Shown here in pieces: positions 16,854 to 24,839 of a stretch of DNA of 64,000 bases. Location of the stretch: positions 1 through 64,000 of the forward strand of contig JBGCGD010000004.1 of assembly GCA_045110515.1 (NCBI GenBank). The letters are read 5' to 3'. The DNA is from Granulosicoccus sp045110515 (GTDB lineage Bacteria > Pseudomonadota > Gammaproteobacteria > Granulosicoccales > Granulosicoccaceae). The translations under genes were made by a program, and so were the position numbers. Every line of letters starts with the position of its first letter. Within the stretch, counting starts at the first letter, position 1. The notes under the pieces are model-generated. The model did no database searches, had not been told where the DNA came from, and saw only the letters and a program-made list of their open reading frames with translations.

Positions 16854-17855
16854 ATGTATTCACAAGGTCTCAACGCTCAGAATCTGGATGTTAGCGAAAC
16901 CCCTGAATTTTTAGCGGCATTTCAGGCCCGCATCGATGCGGACGAGAAGATTGAGCCCAACGACCCGATGCCCGCAGCCTACCGCAAGACGCTTGTCCGG
17001 CAGATTGGACAACATGCCCATTCCGAAATTGTCGGCATGCTACCCGAAGCCAACTGGATAACGCGTGCACCCACACTGAGACGAAAAACTGCACTACTGG
17101 CCAAAGTACAAGATGAAGGGGGTCATGGTCTGTACCTGTATTCTGCCGCTGAAACACTCGGTGTTTCCCGGGAAGCAATGACTGAAGAGTTGTTGGCGGG
17201 CAAGGCTAAGTATTCGTCAATCTTCAACTACCCCACGTTGTCCTGGGCAGATATGGGTGCTATTGGCTGGTTGGTAGACGGTGCCGCCATCATGAACCAA
17301 GTACCTTTGTGCCGATGTTCATATGGCCCCTATGCCCGAGCCATGATCCGGGTTTGTAAAGAGGAAAGTTTTCATCAACGACAGGGTTATGAGTTGATGA
17401 TTAGCTTGTGCAACGGCACTGCCGCTCAAAAAGCCATGGCCCAAGACTCTCTCAACCGTTGGTGGTGGCCCAGCTTGATGATGTTCGGTCCCTCCGATAG
17501 CGATAGTCAGCATAGCGACCAATCTGCCGCCTGGAAAATAAAACGATTTACCAACGATGAACTTCGGCAAAAATTTGTCGACGCCACCGTAAAGCAAGCT
17601 GACCATCTGGGGCTTAGCATTCCCGATCCCGACTTAGTTTGGAATGAGACTAAGAATGATGGCCAAGGCGGCTATGACTTTGGCGACATTGATTGGGATG
17701 AATTCTGGAAAGTGGTTAAAGGCCACGGTCCGATGAATCAGGATCGAATTGCAGCCAGAAAACAGGCGTGGGAAGAAGGCGCCTGGGTACGCGAAGCTGC
17801 ACTTGCCTATGCCGAAAAGCAAAAACAACAAACTGCGCAACATGCAACGGCCTAA
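16854..17855 (+). CDS. paaA: Ring 1,2-phenylacetyl-CoA epoxidase subunit PaaA (catalytic)
   Basis: PaaA is the diiron catalytic subunit that epoxidises the ring of phenylacetyl-CoA. The 333-residue protein carries the ferritin-like diiron segments LAKVQDEGGHGLYLYSAAE and VCKEESFHQRQGYELM, each with the Glu and His expected of iron ligands. It also has the conserved DPMPAAYRKTLVRQIGQHAHSE, which is the family N-terminus. It starts the paaABCDE run and is followed within 8 bp by paaB. Confidence 0.97.
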   Translation: MYSQGLNAQNLDVSETPEFLAAFQARIDADEKIEPNDPMPAAYRKTLVRQIGQHAHSEIVGMLPEANWITRAPTLRRKTALLAKVQDEGGHGLYLYSAAETLGVSREAMTEELLAGKAKYSSIFNYPTLSWADMGAIGWLVDGAAIMNQVPLCRCSYGPYARAMIRVCKEESFHQRQGYELMISLCNGTAAQKAMAQDSLNRWWWPSLMMFGPSDSDSQHSDQSAAWKIKRFTNDELRQKFVDATVKQADHLGLSIPDPDLVWNETKNDGQGGYDFGDIDWDEFWKVVKGHGPMNQDRIAARKQAWEEGAWVREAALAYAEKQKQQTAQHATA

Positions 17856-17863
17856 CATCGATC

Positions 17864-18154
17864 ATGACTGATACCGCTCAAACACCACTCTGGGAAGTAT
17901 TTATTCGCCCAAGAAACGGACTGGCTCACCGTCACTGTGGTTCTCTGCATGCTGCAGATGCAACCATGGCACTTCAAGCAGCACGCGATGTGTATACACG
18001 TCGCGAAGAAGGACAATCGATCTGGGTCATTCCCTCTTCCGAGATCATCGCCTCAGACCCAAAAGATAAAGAAACGTTTTTTGATCCGGCAGGCGATAAG
18101 ATTTACCGGCACCCGACGTTTTACGATATTCCCGACGATGTAGGGCATATGTAA
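17864..18154 (+). CDS. paaB: Phenylacetyl-CoA epoxidase subunit PaaB
   Basis: PaaB is a small structural subunit of the epoxidase, needed for assembly of the PaaAC heterodimers. The ATG at 17864 gives 96 residues, the normal size, beginning WEVFIRPRNGLAHRHCGSLH after a short leader and continuing ADATMALQAARDVYTRREEG. The open frame extends upstream to 17768 but that part overlaps paaA and has no family match. The stop overlaps the paaC start in a TAATG junction, which indicates coupled translation. Confidence 0.96.
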   Translation: MTDTAQTPLWEVFIRPRNGLAHRHCGSLHAADATMALQAARDVYTRREEGQSIWVIPSSEIIASDPKDKETFFDPAGDKIYRHPTFYDIPDDVGHM

Positions 18155-18939
18155 TGGTTGTAGCCAATGCCAACGTCGACATAACGAATCACGCATCTTT
18201 GGTGTCGCAGCTAATCCGACTCGGCGATGACCATCTTGTTCTGGGGCATCGTCTATCCGAATGGTGTGGTCACGCCCCCATGTTGGAAGAAGACCTGGCA
18301 ATGCCCAACATCGCGCTGGATTTACTAGGTCAAGCACGGGCCTTGTATACCTATGCAGGTAGCCTTGAAAACAAGGGGCGCGATGAGGACGCCATTGCGT
18401 ACAACCGGTTAGAACACGAGTACACCAACTTGCTGATTTGCGAACGCCCCAACGGTGACTTCGCACACACGATGATACGTCAGCTTTTTTTCTCGTGTTT
18501 TATGCATCAATACTGGCAACAAGCTCTTAACTCCGCCGATGAAAATATTGCGGCCATTGCAGGCAAAGCCGTTAAAGAGTCCGACTACCACGTCAGGCAC
18601 ACAGCGCAGTGGGTTATACGATTAGGTGATGGTACACACGAAAGCGCGCGACGAAGTCTTGATGCTTTGCATCAGCTTGCCCCTTATGTGAATGAGCTCT
18701 TCGAGACTGATGATATTGCAGCCGCTTGTGCAGCAAATAATTTGGTGCCGGCCCCCTCTTCCATCGAAGCGGGCTGGAATGAGCAAATGAGCGATATATT
18801 GGAACAAGCCAAGCTTCCAATGCCTGAATACCAACTGGGGCAATCCGGCGGTCGCCAAGGCAGACATACAGAGTCTATGGGGTACCTGCTAGCTGAGCTT
18901 CAGTTTTTGCAACGAAGCTATCCCGACATGCAGTGGTAA
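18154..18939 (+). CDS. paaC: Phenylacetyl-CoA epoxidase subunit PaaC
   Basis: PaaC is the non-catalytic ferritin-fold partner of PaaA. The 261-residue protein shows LIRLGDDHLVLGHRLSEWCG near the N-terminus, then LEEDLAMPNIALDLLGQARA and the ERPNGDFAHTMIRQLFFSCF segment typical of this subunit. It continues with KESDYHVRHTAQWVIRLGDG and ends with GRHTESMGYLLAELQFLQR. The start overlaps the paaB stop and the gene end is within a few bases of paaD, so the five epoxidase genes form one transcription unit. Confidence 0.96.
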   Translation: MVVANANVDITNHASLVSQLIRLGDDHLVLGHRLSEWCGHAPMLEEDLAMPNIALDLLGQARALYTYAGSLENKGRDEDAIAYNRLEHEYTNLLICERPNGDFAHTMIRQLFFSCFMHQYWQQALNSADENIAAIAGKAVKESDYHVRHTAQWVIRLGDGTHESARRSLDALHQLAPYVNELFETDDIAAACAANNLVPAPSSIEAGWNEQMSDILEQAKLPMPEYQLGQSGGRQGRHTESMGYLLAELQFLQRSYPDMQW

Positions 18940-18950
18940 GGGCTGTGCCT

Positions 18951-19505
18951 ATGAAAAACGAGCCCATTCACTTTCAAGCACCGAAACTGACGAACAAAGA
19001 ACCTACTGTTGTCTCCTTAACTCACCGTCAGCAGCAACAGGCCTGGCAAATAGCGGCGGCCGTACTTGACCCTGAAGTACCAGCAATCACCGTTGCCGAA
19101 CTGGGTATTCTAAGAGATGTTGTCGTTGAACCTAGTGGCACAGTCATTGCCCGGCTCACCCCGACCTACTCAGGATGCCCTGCTGTTTTAGCGATAGAAG
19201 ATGCGGTTAAAAAAGCACTCGAAGATAACGGCTATACAGTCAAAATTGAACGTGTACTCAGCCCAGCCTGGACGACTGACTGGATAAGCGATGAAGGTTT
19301 AGAAAAACTACGCGCCTATGGCATCGCACCGCCAGAGAAAACCAGCACTCGGAAACGCGCTTTGTTCAGTACGCCCACAATCGCTTGCCCGAATTGTTCA
19401 TCTGAAAATACACAGTTAATTTCTGAATTCGGCTCAACGGCTTGCAAAGCTCACTATCAATGTCGTAGTTGCTGCGAGCCATTCGACTACTTTAAGTGCC
19501 TATGA
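18951..19505 (+). CDS. paaD: PaaD, iron-sulfur/iron insertion factor for the epoxidase
   Basis: PaaD is a DUF59/MIP18-family protein needed for active epoxidase, probably for cluster or iron delivery. The ATG at 18951 with a TAAGGG site 8 nt upstream gives 184 residues; a GTG at 18933 overlapping the paaC end is an alternative. The DUF59 core reads VLDPEVPAITVAELGILRDV and LTPTYSGCPAV with the conserved Cys. The C-terminal zinc-ribbon-like part carries CPNCSSENT, CKAHYQCRSCCEPF and a final Cys. Confidence 0.94.
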   Translation: MKNEPIHFQAPKLTNKEPTVVSLTHRQQQQAWQIAAAVLDPEVPAITVAELGILRDVVVEPSGTVIARLTPTYSGCPAVLAIEDAVKKALEDNGYTVKIERVLSPAWTTDWISDEGLEKLRAYGIAPPEKTSTRKRALFSTPTIACPNCSSENTQLISEFGSTACKAHYQCRSCCEPFDYFKCL

Positions 19506-19544
19506 TACCGGTTCACGGTCGTGACTAGACGAGACAAGATTCCA

Positions 19545-20636
19545 ATGAGTCAACCCAAGGTAGCAGCTCGGTTTCACACCCTAACCGTTGCAGATGTTGA
19601 ACAAGACACGACACAATCAGTTGTATTGAGCTTCCATGTCCCAGATACGCTGGCAGAGCAATACCAATTTACACCCGGCCAATACTTAACGCTAAGAACA
19701 AGCATCAACGGTGAAGATGTTCGACGCTCATATTCAATTTGCTCTGAGCTTGGTAAGCAGACCTTGTCTGTCGGCGTTAAGCGTATTGATGACGGAGTAT
19801 TTTCTAACTATGCACAAACCATCAAAACCGGAGATGAACTAGCCGTTATGACACCCCAAGGGCGTTTTGTCGCACCCATTGGTGGAACCCATAACTACCT
19901 GCTACTGGCTGCTGGCTCCGGTATCACGCCGATCTTGTCTATCGCAACGTCGGTACTTGAGAATGAACCAGAGAGCACAGTGACCTTGTGCTATGCCAAT
20001 AGAAACACCGAAAGCGTTATGTTTAGAAAACAATTCAATGATTTAAAAGATCAGTACCTAACGCGCTTTCTATTGACCCATGTGATGGATGAAGAGTCAC
20101 AAGATGTCGAGCTATTTAACGGACGCTTAGATGCTGAAAAACTGGAAACCATGGCAACTCGCGGACATATCACTCCGACAGAATATGACGCGACCTTTAT
20201 ATGCGGACCTCAGCCGATGATAGAGGCCGCCTCCGCGGCCTTAAAAAATCTCGGTGTAGAAGAATCTTCCATTAAATACGAACTGTTCACACCCTCTACA
20301 CCTCTGCGCACAGCTTCAGCTGCAAAAAGTTCTGGTAGTGCTGACCAACGCGTTGTTAAATCCCGGGTGGAAATTGTATTGGACGGCTCTCGTCGTAGTT
20401 TCAACATGCATGAAGAAGAAGCACTGCTTGATGCAGCATCATCAGCAGGCTTAGAGGTTCCGTATTCGTGTGCAAACGGCATGTGCGCTACCTGCCGGTG
20501 CAAACTCACAACAGGTAGCGGTGATATGGAACAAAACTTCTCTCTCGAGCCTTGGGAGTTGGAAGATGGATTCGTACTAGCGTGCCAGCTACGTCCGACC
20601 TCGGACACAGTCGTGCTGGATTTTGATGCGGTTTAA
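19545..20636 (+). CDS. paaE: Phenylacetyl-CoA epoxidase reductase subunit PaaE
   Basis: PaaE passes electrons from NADPH to the PaaA diiron centre. The ATG at 19545 gives 363 residues starting MSQPKVAARFHTLTVADVEQ, matching the family start; a GTG at 19521 adds eight residues. The FAD domain shows FTPGQYLTL and VRRSYSICSE, the nucleotide domain LLLAAGSGITPILSI and FICGPQPM, and the C-terminal plant-type [2Fe-2S] domain VPYSCANGMCATCRCKL with the fourth Cys in LACQLRP. It ends the paa transcription unit; paaF, paaG, paaH, paaI, paaJ and paaY are not in this window. Confidence 0.97.
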   Translation: MSQPKVAARFHTLTVADVEQDTTQSVVLSFHVPDTLAEQYQFTPGQYLTLRTSINGEDVRRSYSICSELGKQTLSVGVKRIDDGVFSNYAQTIKTGDELAVMTPQGRFVAPIGGTHNYLLLAAGSGITPILSIATSVLENEPESTVTLCYANRNTESVMFRKQFNDLKDQYLTRFLLTHVMDEESQDVELFNGRLDAEKLETMATRGHITPTEYDATFICGPQPMIEAASAALKNLGVEESSIKYELFTPSTPLRTASAAKSSGSADQRVVKSRVEIVLDGSRRSFNMHEEEALLDAASSAGLEVPYSCANGMCATCRCKLTTGSGDMEQNFSLEPWELEDGFVLACQLRPTSDTVVLDFDAV

Positions 20637-20685
20637 CTAATCAACGTATCACGGCGAATTTCTGAATCGGGGCCGCTAGCAAGGG

Positions 20686-21402
20686 TTAGCTTAAAAGCTT
20701 CCAAACTATGGGCAGCATAATAGAAGTGGCCAACGCATTTAAACCCATCGCTAATCCAGAGAAAGCGCCGGATAGTTCATTGACCTGAAGCGCCCTGGCT
20801 GTTCCGATACCATGACTGGCGGTCCCAATTGCGAAGCCACGCGCGGCCCAATCTTTTATCTTTAGCGCATTAAGCACTAACGGCCCAAACATCGCGCCAA
20901 TCATTCCAGTCAATATGACAACGATGGCCGTCAGCGACGGCAGGCCTCCTAACTGTTCAGTTATGCCCATAGCAACGGGGGCAGTCACAGACTTTGGCGC
21001 AAGTGATATTAATGTCATGACATCAGCACCTAGCACCCAAGCAATAAGCACGGCACTAACAGCAGACGTTGTTGAACCGCAAATCAGGCTGATAAAAATA
21101 GCCAGTGCAGACTTTTTTATTCTTTCGAACTGCCTGTAGAGGGGAATTGCCAACGCAACCGTGGCTGGCCCGAGCAGAAAATGCACAAACTGCGCACCCT
21201 CAAAATAGGTTTGATACCCCGTGTCGGTAACGTGCAATATAAGAACGATAATCACAACGCTCAACAATACGGGATTCATAAACGGATTCATTCGCAAGCG
21301 CTTGTATAAAGCTGATGCCATTACAAACACAGCAAGCGTGAGCGTTAAATGTAATAAAGGACTAGAGCTGAGATATACCCATAAACCGGCCAATTCATTC
21401 AT
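20686..21402 (-). CDS. LrgB/CidB-like membrane protein
   Basis: The protein belongs to the LrgB family, which with LrgA modulates murein hydrolase activity or exports small organic acids. The ATG at 21402 gives 238 residues and overlaps the lrgA-like stop by 8 nt (ATGAATGA); an earlier in-frame start at 21435 would lie deep inside lrgA. It has about six hydrophobic segments and the family signature SLAPKSVTAPVAMGITEQLG, followed by TGMIGAMFGP and GTASHGIGTARAL. It probably functions with the preceding gene as a two-subunit unit, as in YohK/YohJ. Confidence 0.9.
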   Translation of the reverse strand: MNELAGLWVYLSSSPLLHLTLTLAVFVMASALYKRLRMNPFMNPVLLSVVIIVLILHVTDTGYQTYFEGAQFVHFLLGPATVALAIPLYRQFERIKKSALAIFISLICGSTTSAVSAVLIAWVLGADVMTLISLAPKSVTAPVAMGITEQLGGLPSLTAIVVILTGMIGAMFGPLVLNALKIKDWAARGFAIGTASHGIGTARALQVNELSGAFSGLAMGLNALATSIMLPIVWKLLS

Positions 21403-21769
21403 TGGCGGCTGCCTCATCGTCTGAACCGTCGACATGTCGAGTGTTCAAAAGATTCATCAGTACTGCGGTTACCGCTATGGTGATCAATGTGCTTGCAATC
21501 AGAGCAACAGAAATTGGCAGCGCATCGTTTCCCAACACTTCAAAATGCACCATAACCCCTACCCCCGCCGGTACGAACATCAAGGACAAATTGTTCAGCA
21601 AACCTGAAGACACATTAGCTAGCTGCTCAGGTACCGACCCTTTAATCAGCAGAAAAACAAATAGCAGGATCATTCCTACCACCGGTCCTGGGACTGGGAC
21701 AGCAGCGGCGCTGACTGCAAACTCTCCAAGTAACTGGCAAGCCAGTATTAACGTTAAATATTCAAGCAT
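21395..21769 (-). CDS. LrgA/CidA-like holin-type membrane protein
   Basis: The 124-residue protein has four predicted transmembrane segments and the family motif AVPVPGPVVGMILLFVFLL near residue 23, followed by LLNNLSLMFVPAGVGVMVH. It resembles YohJ/CidA proteins, which are holin-like and oligomerise in the inner membrane. It is translationally coupled to the LrgB-like gene downstream. No LytR-type regulator is nearby. Its role here (cell lysis control or metabolite export) is unresolved. Confidence 0.9.
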   Translation of the reverse strand: MLEYLTLILACQLLGEFAVSAAAVPVPGPVVGMILLFVFLLIKGSVPEQLANVSSGLLNNLSLMFVPAGVGVMVHFEVLGNDALPISVALIASTLITIAVTAVLMNLLNTRHVDGSDDEAAANE

Positions 21770-21957
21770 TCACTTTTTGTCCCGTAAACGTCAGGCTGCT
21801 GGAAATTCTTTGGACACCATAACAGCTAACATGGCAGTCTCAAGATAAGCAACGTAGGGGTTTATACCCTCGCCCCAAAGCGTACAGTGCCTGCATGCTT
21901 GCCCCATATTGTGAATGACAGGCAACTTTCTCTAACTCTGCAACTAATTCGCTTTTA

Positions 21958-22674
21958 TCAGGCAGCGCGATTTCCAGCACAAGCAAAATCAATTATCTGC
22001 CGGACTAGTACATCTAACGAATCGACAACAGGAATTCCCACATCCAGGCGTTTTGCCAACAAAGAAAATTCAGTGCATCCAATCAACAAACAACTAGCCT
22101 CTTGTTGAATACAATCTAGAGCAGCAGCTTGCAGTTTTGCAGCGTATTCTTCTCGAACACCGTGTGCTTTTATACCTTGTACGGTACTTAATAAATCCGG
22201 GAGGTTTGCGGGCCAAACTGCATGGCAGCTGTGCGCTGCCAATGCATTTTCGAACAATTTGATGTCAATAGTCGCTGGAGATGCAAGAATACCAATGCGC
22301 CCTTGAGATGCACTAGCATTGGCTGCCTCACCCGCAGCCTGCTCAAGCATATTAAGAAACGGCACATTGACCGCTTCCGCTATCGCAGGAACAAAGTGAT
22401 GAGCCGTATTACATGGCATTGCCAGCGCAGCAGCGCCAGCTCTTTCAAGTCTTCTCGCCATGTCAACCAGCACCGGAGTGGGATCGCTTCCCTCTCTTCT
22501 CAACAACCATTGGAGCCTTGACGGTACCTGGGGATTCATATCGATTAACAAGGGCAGATGACTGGCATCGTCTTGTGCCACAGTAGCGTCCAGCAATCGT
22601 TGTTGCAGCAAGATGGTAGCTTGAGGTCCCATGCCACCTAGAATCCCGACTGTTTGAATATCCGCCATCGGCAT
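21958..22674 (-). CDS. Aspartate/glutamate racemase family protein (YgeA-like)
   Basis: The 238-residue protein is a cofactor-independent amino acid racemase of the Asp/Glu type. It contains VGILGGMGPQATILLQQRLL at the N-terminus, the first catalytic Cys in ALAMPCNTAHHFVPAI, and the second in CLLIGCTEFSLLAKR. The substrate may be aspartate, glutamate or a related acid. It lies 12 bp downstream of a CuyA-like sulfo-lyase gene on the same strand. Because cysteate is the sulfonate analogue of aspartate, racemisation of D-cysteate or D-aspartate would fit that context, but this is inference. Confidence 0.88.
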   Translation of the reverse strand: MPMADIQTVGILGGMGPQATILLQQRLLDATVAQDDASHLPLLIDMNPQVPSRLQWLLRREGSDPTPVLVDMARRLERAGAAALAMPCNTAHHFVPAIAEAVNVPFLNMLEQAAGEAANASASQGRIGILASPATIDIKLFENALAAHSCHAVWPANLPDLLSTVQGIKAHGVREEYAAKLQAAALDCIQQEASCLLIGCTEFSLLAKRLDVGIPVVDSLDVLVRQIIDFACAGNRAA

Positions 22675-22686
22675 TACATCGCTAAC

Positions 22687-23703
22687 TCAGGACTTCCAAC
22701 GTTGCGAAAAGTCAAAGCTTGCATCATAACCAAACAACGCAACCGAGCCACCTGTATGTAAAAAGACAACGCGCTCGTCCTTCTTAAAATGACCTTTACG
22801 AATCAAATCGATAAATCCAGCTGCACCTTTAGCCGAATAAACGGGATCAAGAAGAATGGCTTCAAGTTCTGCAAACATGGCGATAGCCTCAAGACCACCG
22901 GGTGTTGGAATGCCATATCCTTCTCCAACATAGTCTGTGTTAGCCACAACATCTTCCCGGTTTACAACGCCTGCACAACCCAGCTTTTCTGCCGTAGCAG
23001 TTGCCAAATTGAAAACGTTCTCTTCCTGTTTGGCTTTAGGTGCACGCACACCAATTCCCAGTAGCGGAATATTCGCATTCATTGCTTTAAGGCCAGTAAT
23101 AAGACCGGCTTGAGTACCAGCGCTGCCTGTCGCATGAACAATGTGATCAACTTTCAAACCACGATCATTGAACTGAGAGAGCATTTCGAAAGCGCAATTA
23201 ACATAACCCAATGCACCCGTTGCGTTCGAGCCTCCTCCAGGAATCGTGTACACCTTCTTACCAGCCGCGCGAAATTCATCAGCCACCTTTTCCATTTCGG
23301 CGTTCATATCAAGCCCATCACCAAATTTTTGTGTGGTAGCACCGTGCAAATGGTCAAGCAGGACATTGCCGTTGTTGTTGTAGTTCAGGTTGTTGGAGTG
23401 AGTTCTATCCTCAAGCAGGATGTGACATTCCATTCCGAGCTTACAAGCGAAAGCAGCTGTCTGTCGGGCATGGTTAGACTGAGTTGCTCCCTGAGTCATC
23501 ACCATGTCGGCACCTTGCAGTTGTGCCTCTGCCATCAGAAACTCGAGCTTTCTAGTTTTATTCCCACCGGTAGAAAGCCCCGTGCAATCGTCCCGCTTGA
23601 TCCAAATTTCCGGACCGCCAAGCTCAGCACTAAGGCGATCAAGACGTTCGAGAGGTGTTGGTAGATGGGCGAGGAAATGACGCGGATAACGAGAAAGGTG
23701 CAT
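22687..23703 (-). CDS. cuyA: PLP-dependent L-cysteate sulfo-lyase-like / D-cysteine desulfhydrase family enzyme
   Basis: The 338-residue fold-type II PLP enzyme begins MHLSRYPRHFLAHLPTPLER and carries the PLP lysine in LSTGGNKTRKLEF (Lys49), TQGATQSNHARQTAAFA, YTIPGGGSNATGALGYVNCA and VFLHTGGSVALFGY. These details resemble CuyA of marine bacteria, which splits L-cysteate to pyruvate, ammonia and sulfite, more than the shorter-known DcyD or ACC deaminase patterns; this comparison is from memory. D-cysteine desulfhydrase activity is the main alternative. It is divergent from a LysR gene and followed by an Asp/Glu racemase. No sulfite exporter or sulfite dehydrogenase is adjacent. Confidence 0.7.
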   Translation of the reverse strand: MHLSRYPRHFLAHLPTPLERLDRLSAELGGPEIWIKRDDCTGLSTGGNKTRKLEFLMAEAQLQGADMVMTQGATQSNHARQTAAFACKLGMECHILLEDRTHSNNLNYNNNGNVLLDHLHGATTQKFGDGLDMNAEMEKVADEFRAAGKKVYTIPGGGSNATGALGYVNCAFEMLSQFNDRGLKVDHIVHATGSAGTQAGLITGLKAMNANIPLLGIGVRAPKAKQEENVFNLATATAEKLGCAGVVNREDVVANTDYVGEGYGIPTPGGLEAIAMFAELEAILLDPVYSAKGAAGFIDLIRKGHFKKDERVVFLHTGGSVALFGYDASFDFSQRWKS

Positions 23704-23780
23704 GATTTTATGTAGTTTGGACTATGAACGGTGCATATTATCGAGCAACATGCTCCCATTCCAATGCAAATTCTGTTAAT

Positions 23781-23811
23781 AATTATGCAATTTACGAATA
23801 AAGTCATAATT
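23781..23811. promoter_or_regulatory. Inverted repeat between cuyA-like gene and LysR gene
   Basis: AATTATG at 23781-23787 and CATAATT at 23805-23811 form a perfect 7-bp inverted repeat with a 17-bp spacer. The right arm ends one base before the LysR start codon. Position in the divergent gap is typical of a LysR-type autoregulatory site. Confidence 0.45.
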
Positions 23812-23812
23812 T

Positions 23813-24718
23813 ATGAGACAAGAATGGATTGAAGACTTGCTGGCCGTTCTTGATACCGGCTCGGTCACGGCAGCAGCAGAGAAACGATGCCTATCTCAGC
23901 CTGCGTTTACTCGCCGACTACGAGCAATTGAAAACGGAATGGGAACCGAGTTATTTGACCGCACCCGTAAACCACTCGCTCTAAAACCAAAATTCCTGGA
24001 ATTGGAACCCGCCTTAAGAAATATGGTGGTACGCCTGAACGGGCTAAGAAACACCATTCTCACCGCTGATGGGCTACCCGGAAATCGAGTTTCCTTGGGT
24101 TGTCAGCACACCATAGCAACCACTGTAAGCGGAACATTAATACGAAAGCTAACAGGCGATGGCGTAATGAATGTAACGGTGAAAGCCAACAATCGCGATG
24201 CCTGCCTGATGATGCTTCTCACAGCCGATGTTGATCTAGCAATGGTATTTGACACAACACCCAGCACGTTGGGTGGGGAGCAAGGTGGATTTTTGCAGAA
24301 AACGCTAGGCACAGACTACATGGTGCCTGTGGTTGCCACTGAATATGTGAAGGAGCTTTTGGAATCATTCGAGAAAGGCATATTAAGAGTTATCTCTTTT
24401 CCGGACGACATATATTTTGGCTCCCTATTTGAACAACATTTTATTCCAACAGTGGCTCAAAATTGCACGATAGTACGAACAGCGGAGACTGGCCTAGGCC
24501 TGGCCGCCTTGCATTATACGTTGGAAGGTGTAGGCATCGGATGGCTACCCCATTCAGTCGTTAAACACGATATAAAACACGGTCGCTTACTTGATCTTTC
24601 TGATCGCCTACCCACGCAGCCATTACACATAAAAATTATAAGACTGCACGAAACATTTTCCCCCTTAGCCGAGTCCGCTTGGAATACTATCTTGGATGCA
24701 TACGGTGCAACTGACTAA
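23813..24718 (+). CDS. LysR-type transcriptional regulator
   Basis: The 301-residue protein has the N-terminal LysR helix-turn-helix: WIEDLLAVLDTGSVTAAAEK, LSQPAFTRRLRAIENGMGTE and LFDRTRKPLALKPK. The substrate-binding domain follows from about residue 90 (NRVSLGCQHTIATTVSGTLI). It is divergently arranged with the CuyA-like gene and the racemase, 109 bp apart, so it most likely controls them in response to their substrate or product. The family normally activates the divergent operon and represses itself. The ligand cannot be deduced from the sequence. Confidence 0.92.
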   Translation: MRQEWIEDLLAVLDTGSVTAAAEKRCLSQPAFTRRLRAIENGMGTELFDRTRKPLALKPKFLELEPALRNMVVRLNGLRNTILTADGLPGNRVSLGCQHTIATTVSGTLIRKLTGDGVMNVTVKANNRDACLMMLLTADVDLAMVFDTTPSTLGGEQGGFLQKTLGTDYMVPVVATEYVKELLESFEKGILRVISFPDDIYFGSLFEQHFIPTVAQNCTIVRTAETGLGLAALHYTLEGVGIGWLPHSVVKHDIKHGRLLDLSDRLPTQPLHIKIIRLHETFSPLAESAWNTILDAYGATD

Positions 24719-24839
24719 AATAAGCGAAGCGACTCCCTGTTAACTCTAGTCACGTATCTCTGTATCAGCCCATATGGGTTTACGCTCGGAACCTAAGAGT
24801 TCGCTGGTTCCCGTCTTCACAACTCTGAATCGAATACCG

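Noticed and set aside
24788..24811. GGAACC/GGTTCC inverted repeat between the LysR and thiolase genes as a terminator
   Set aside because: The stem is only 6 bp with a 12-nt loop and no T-run.
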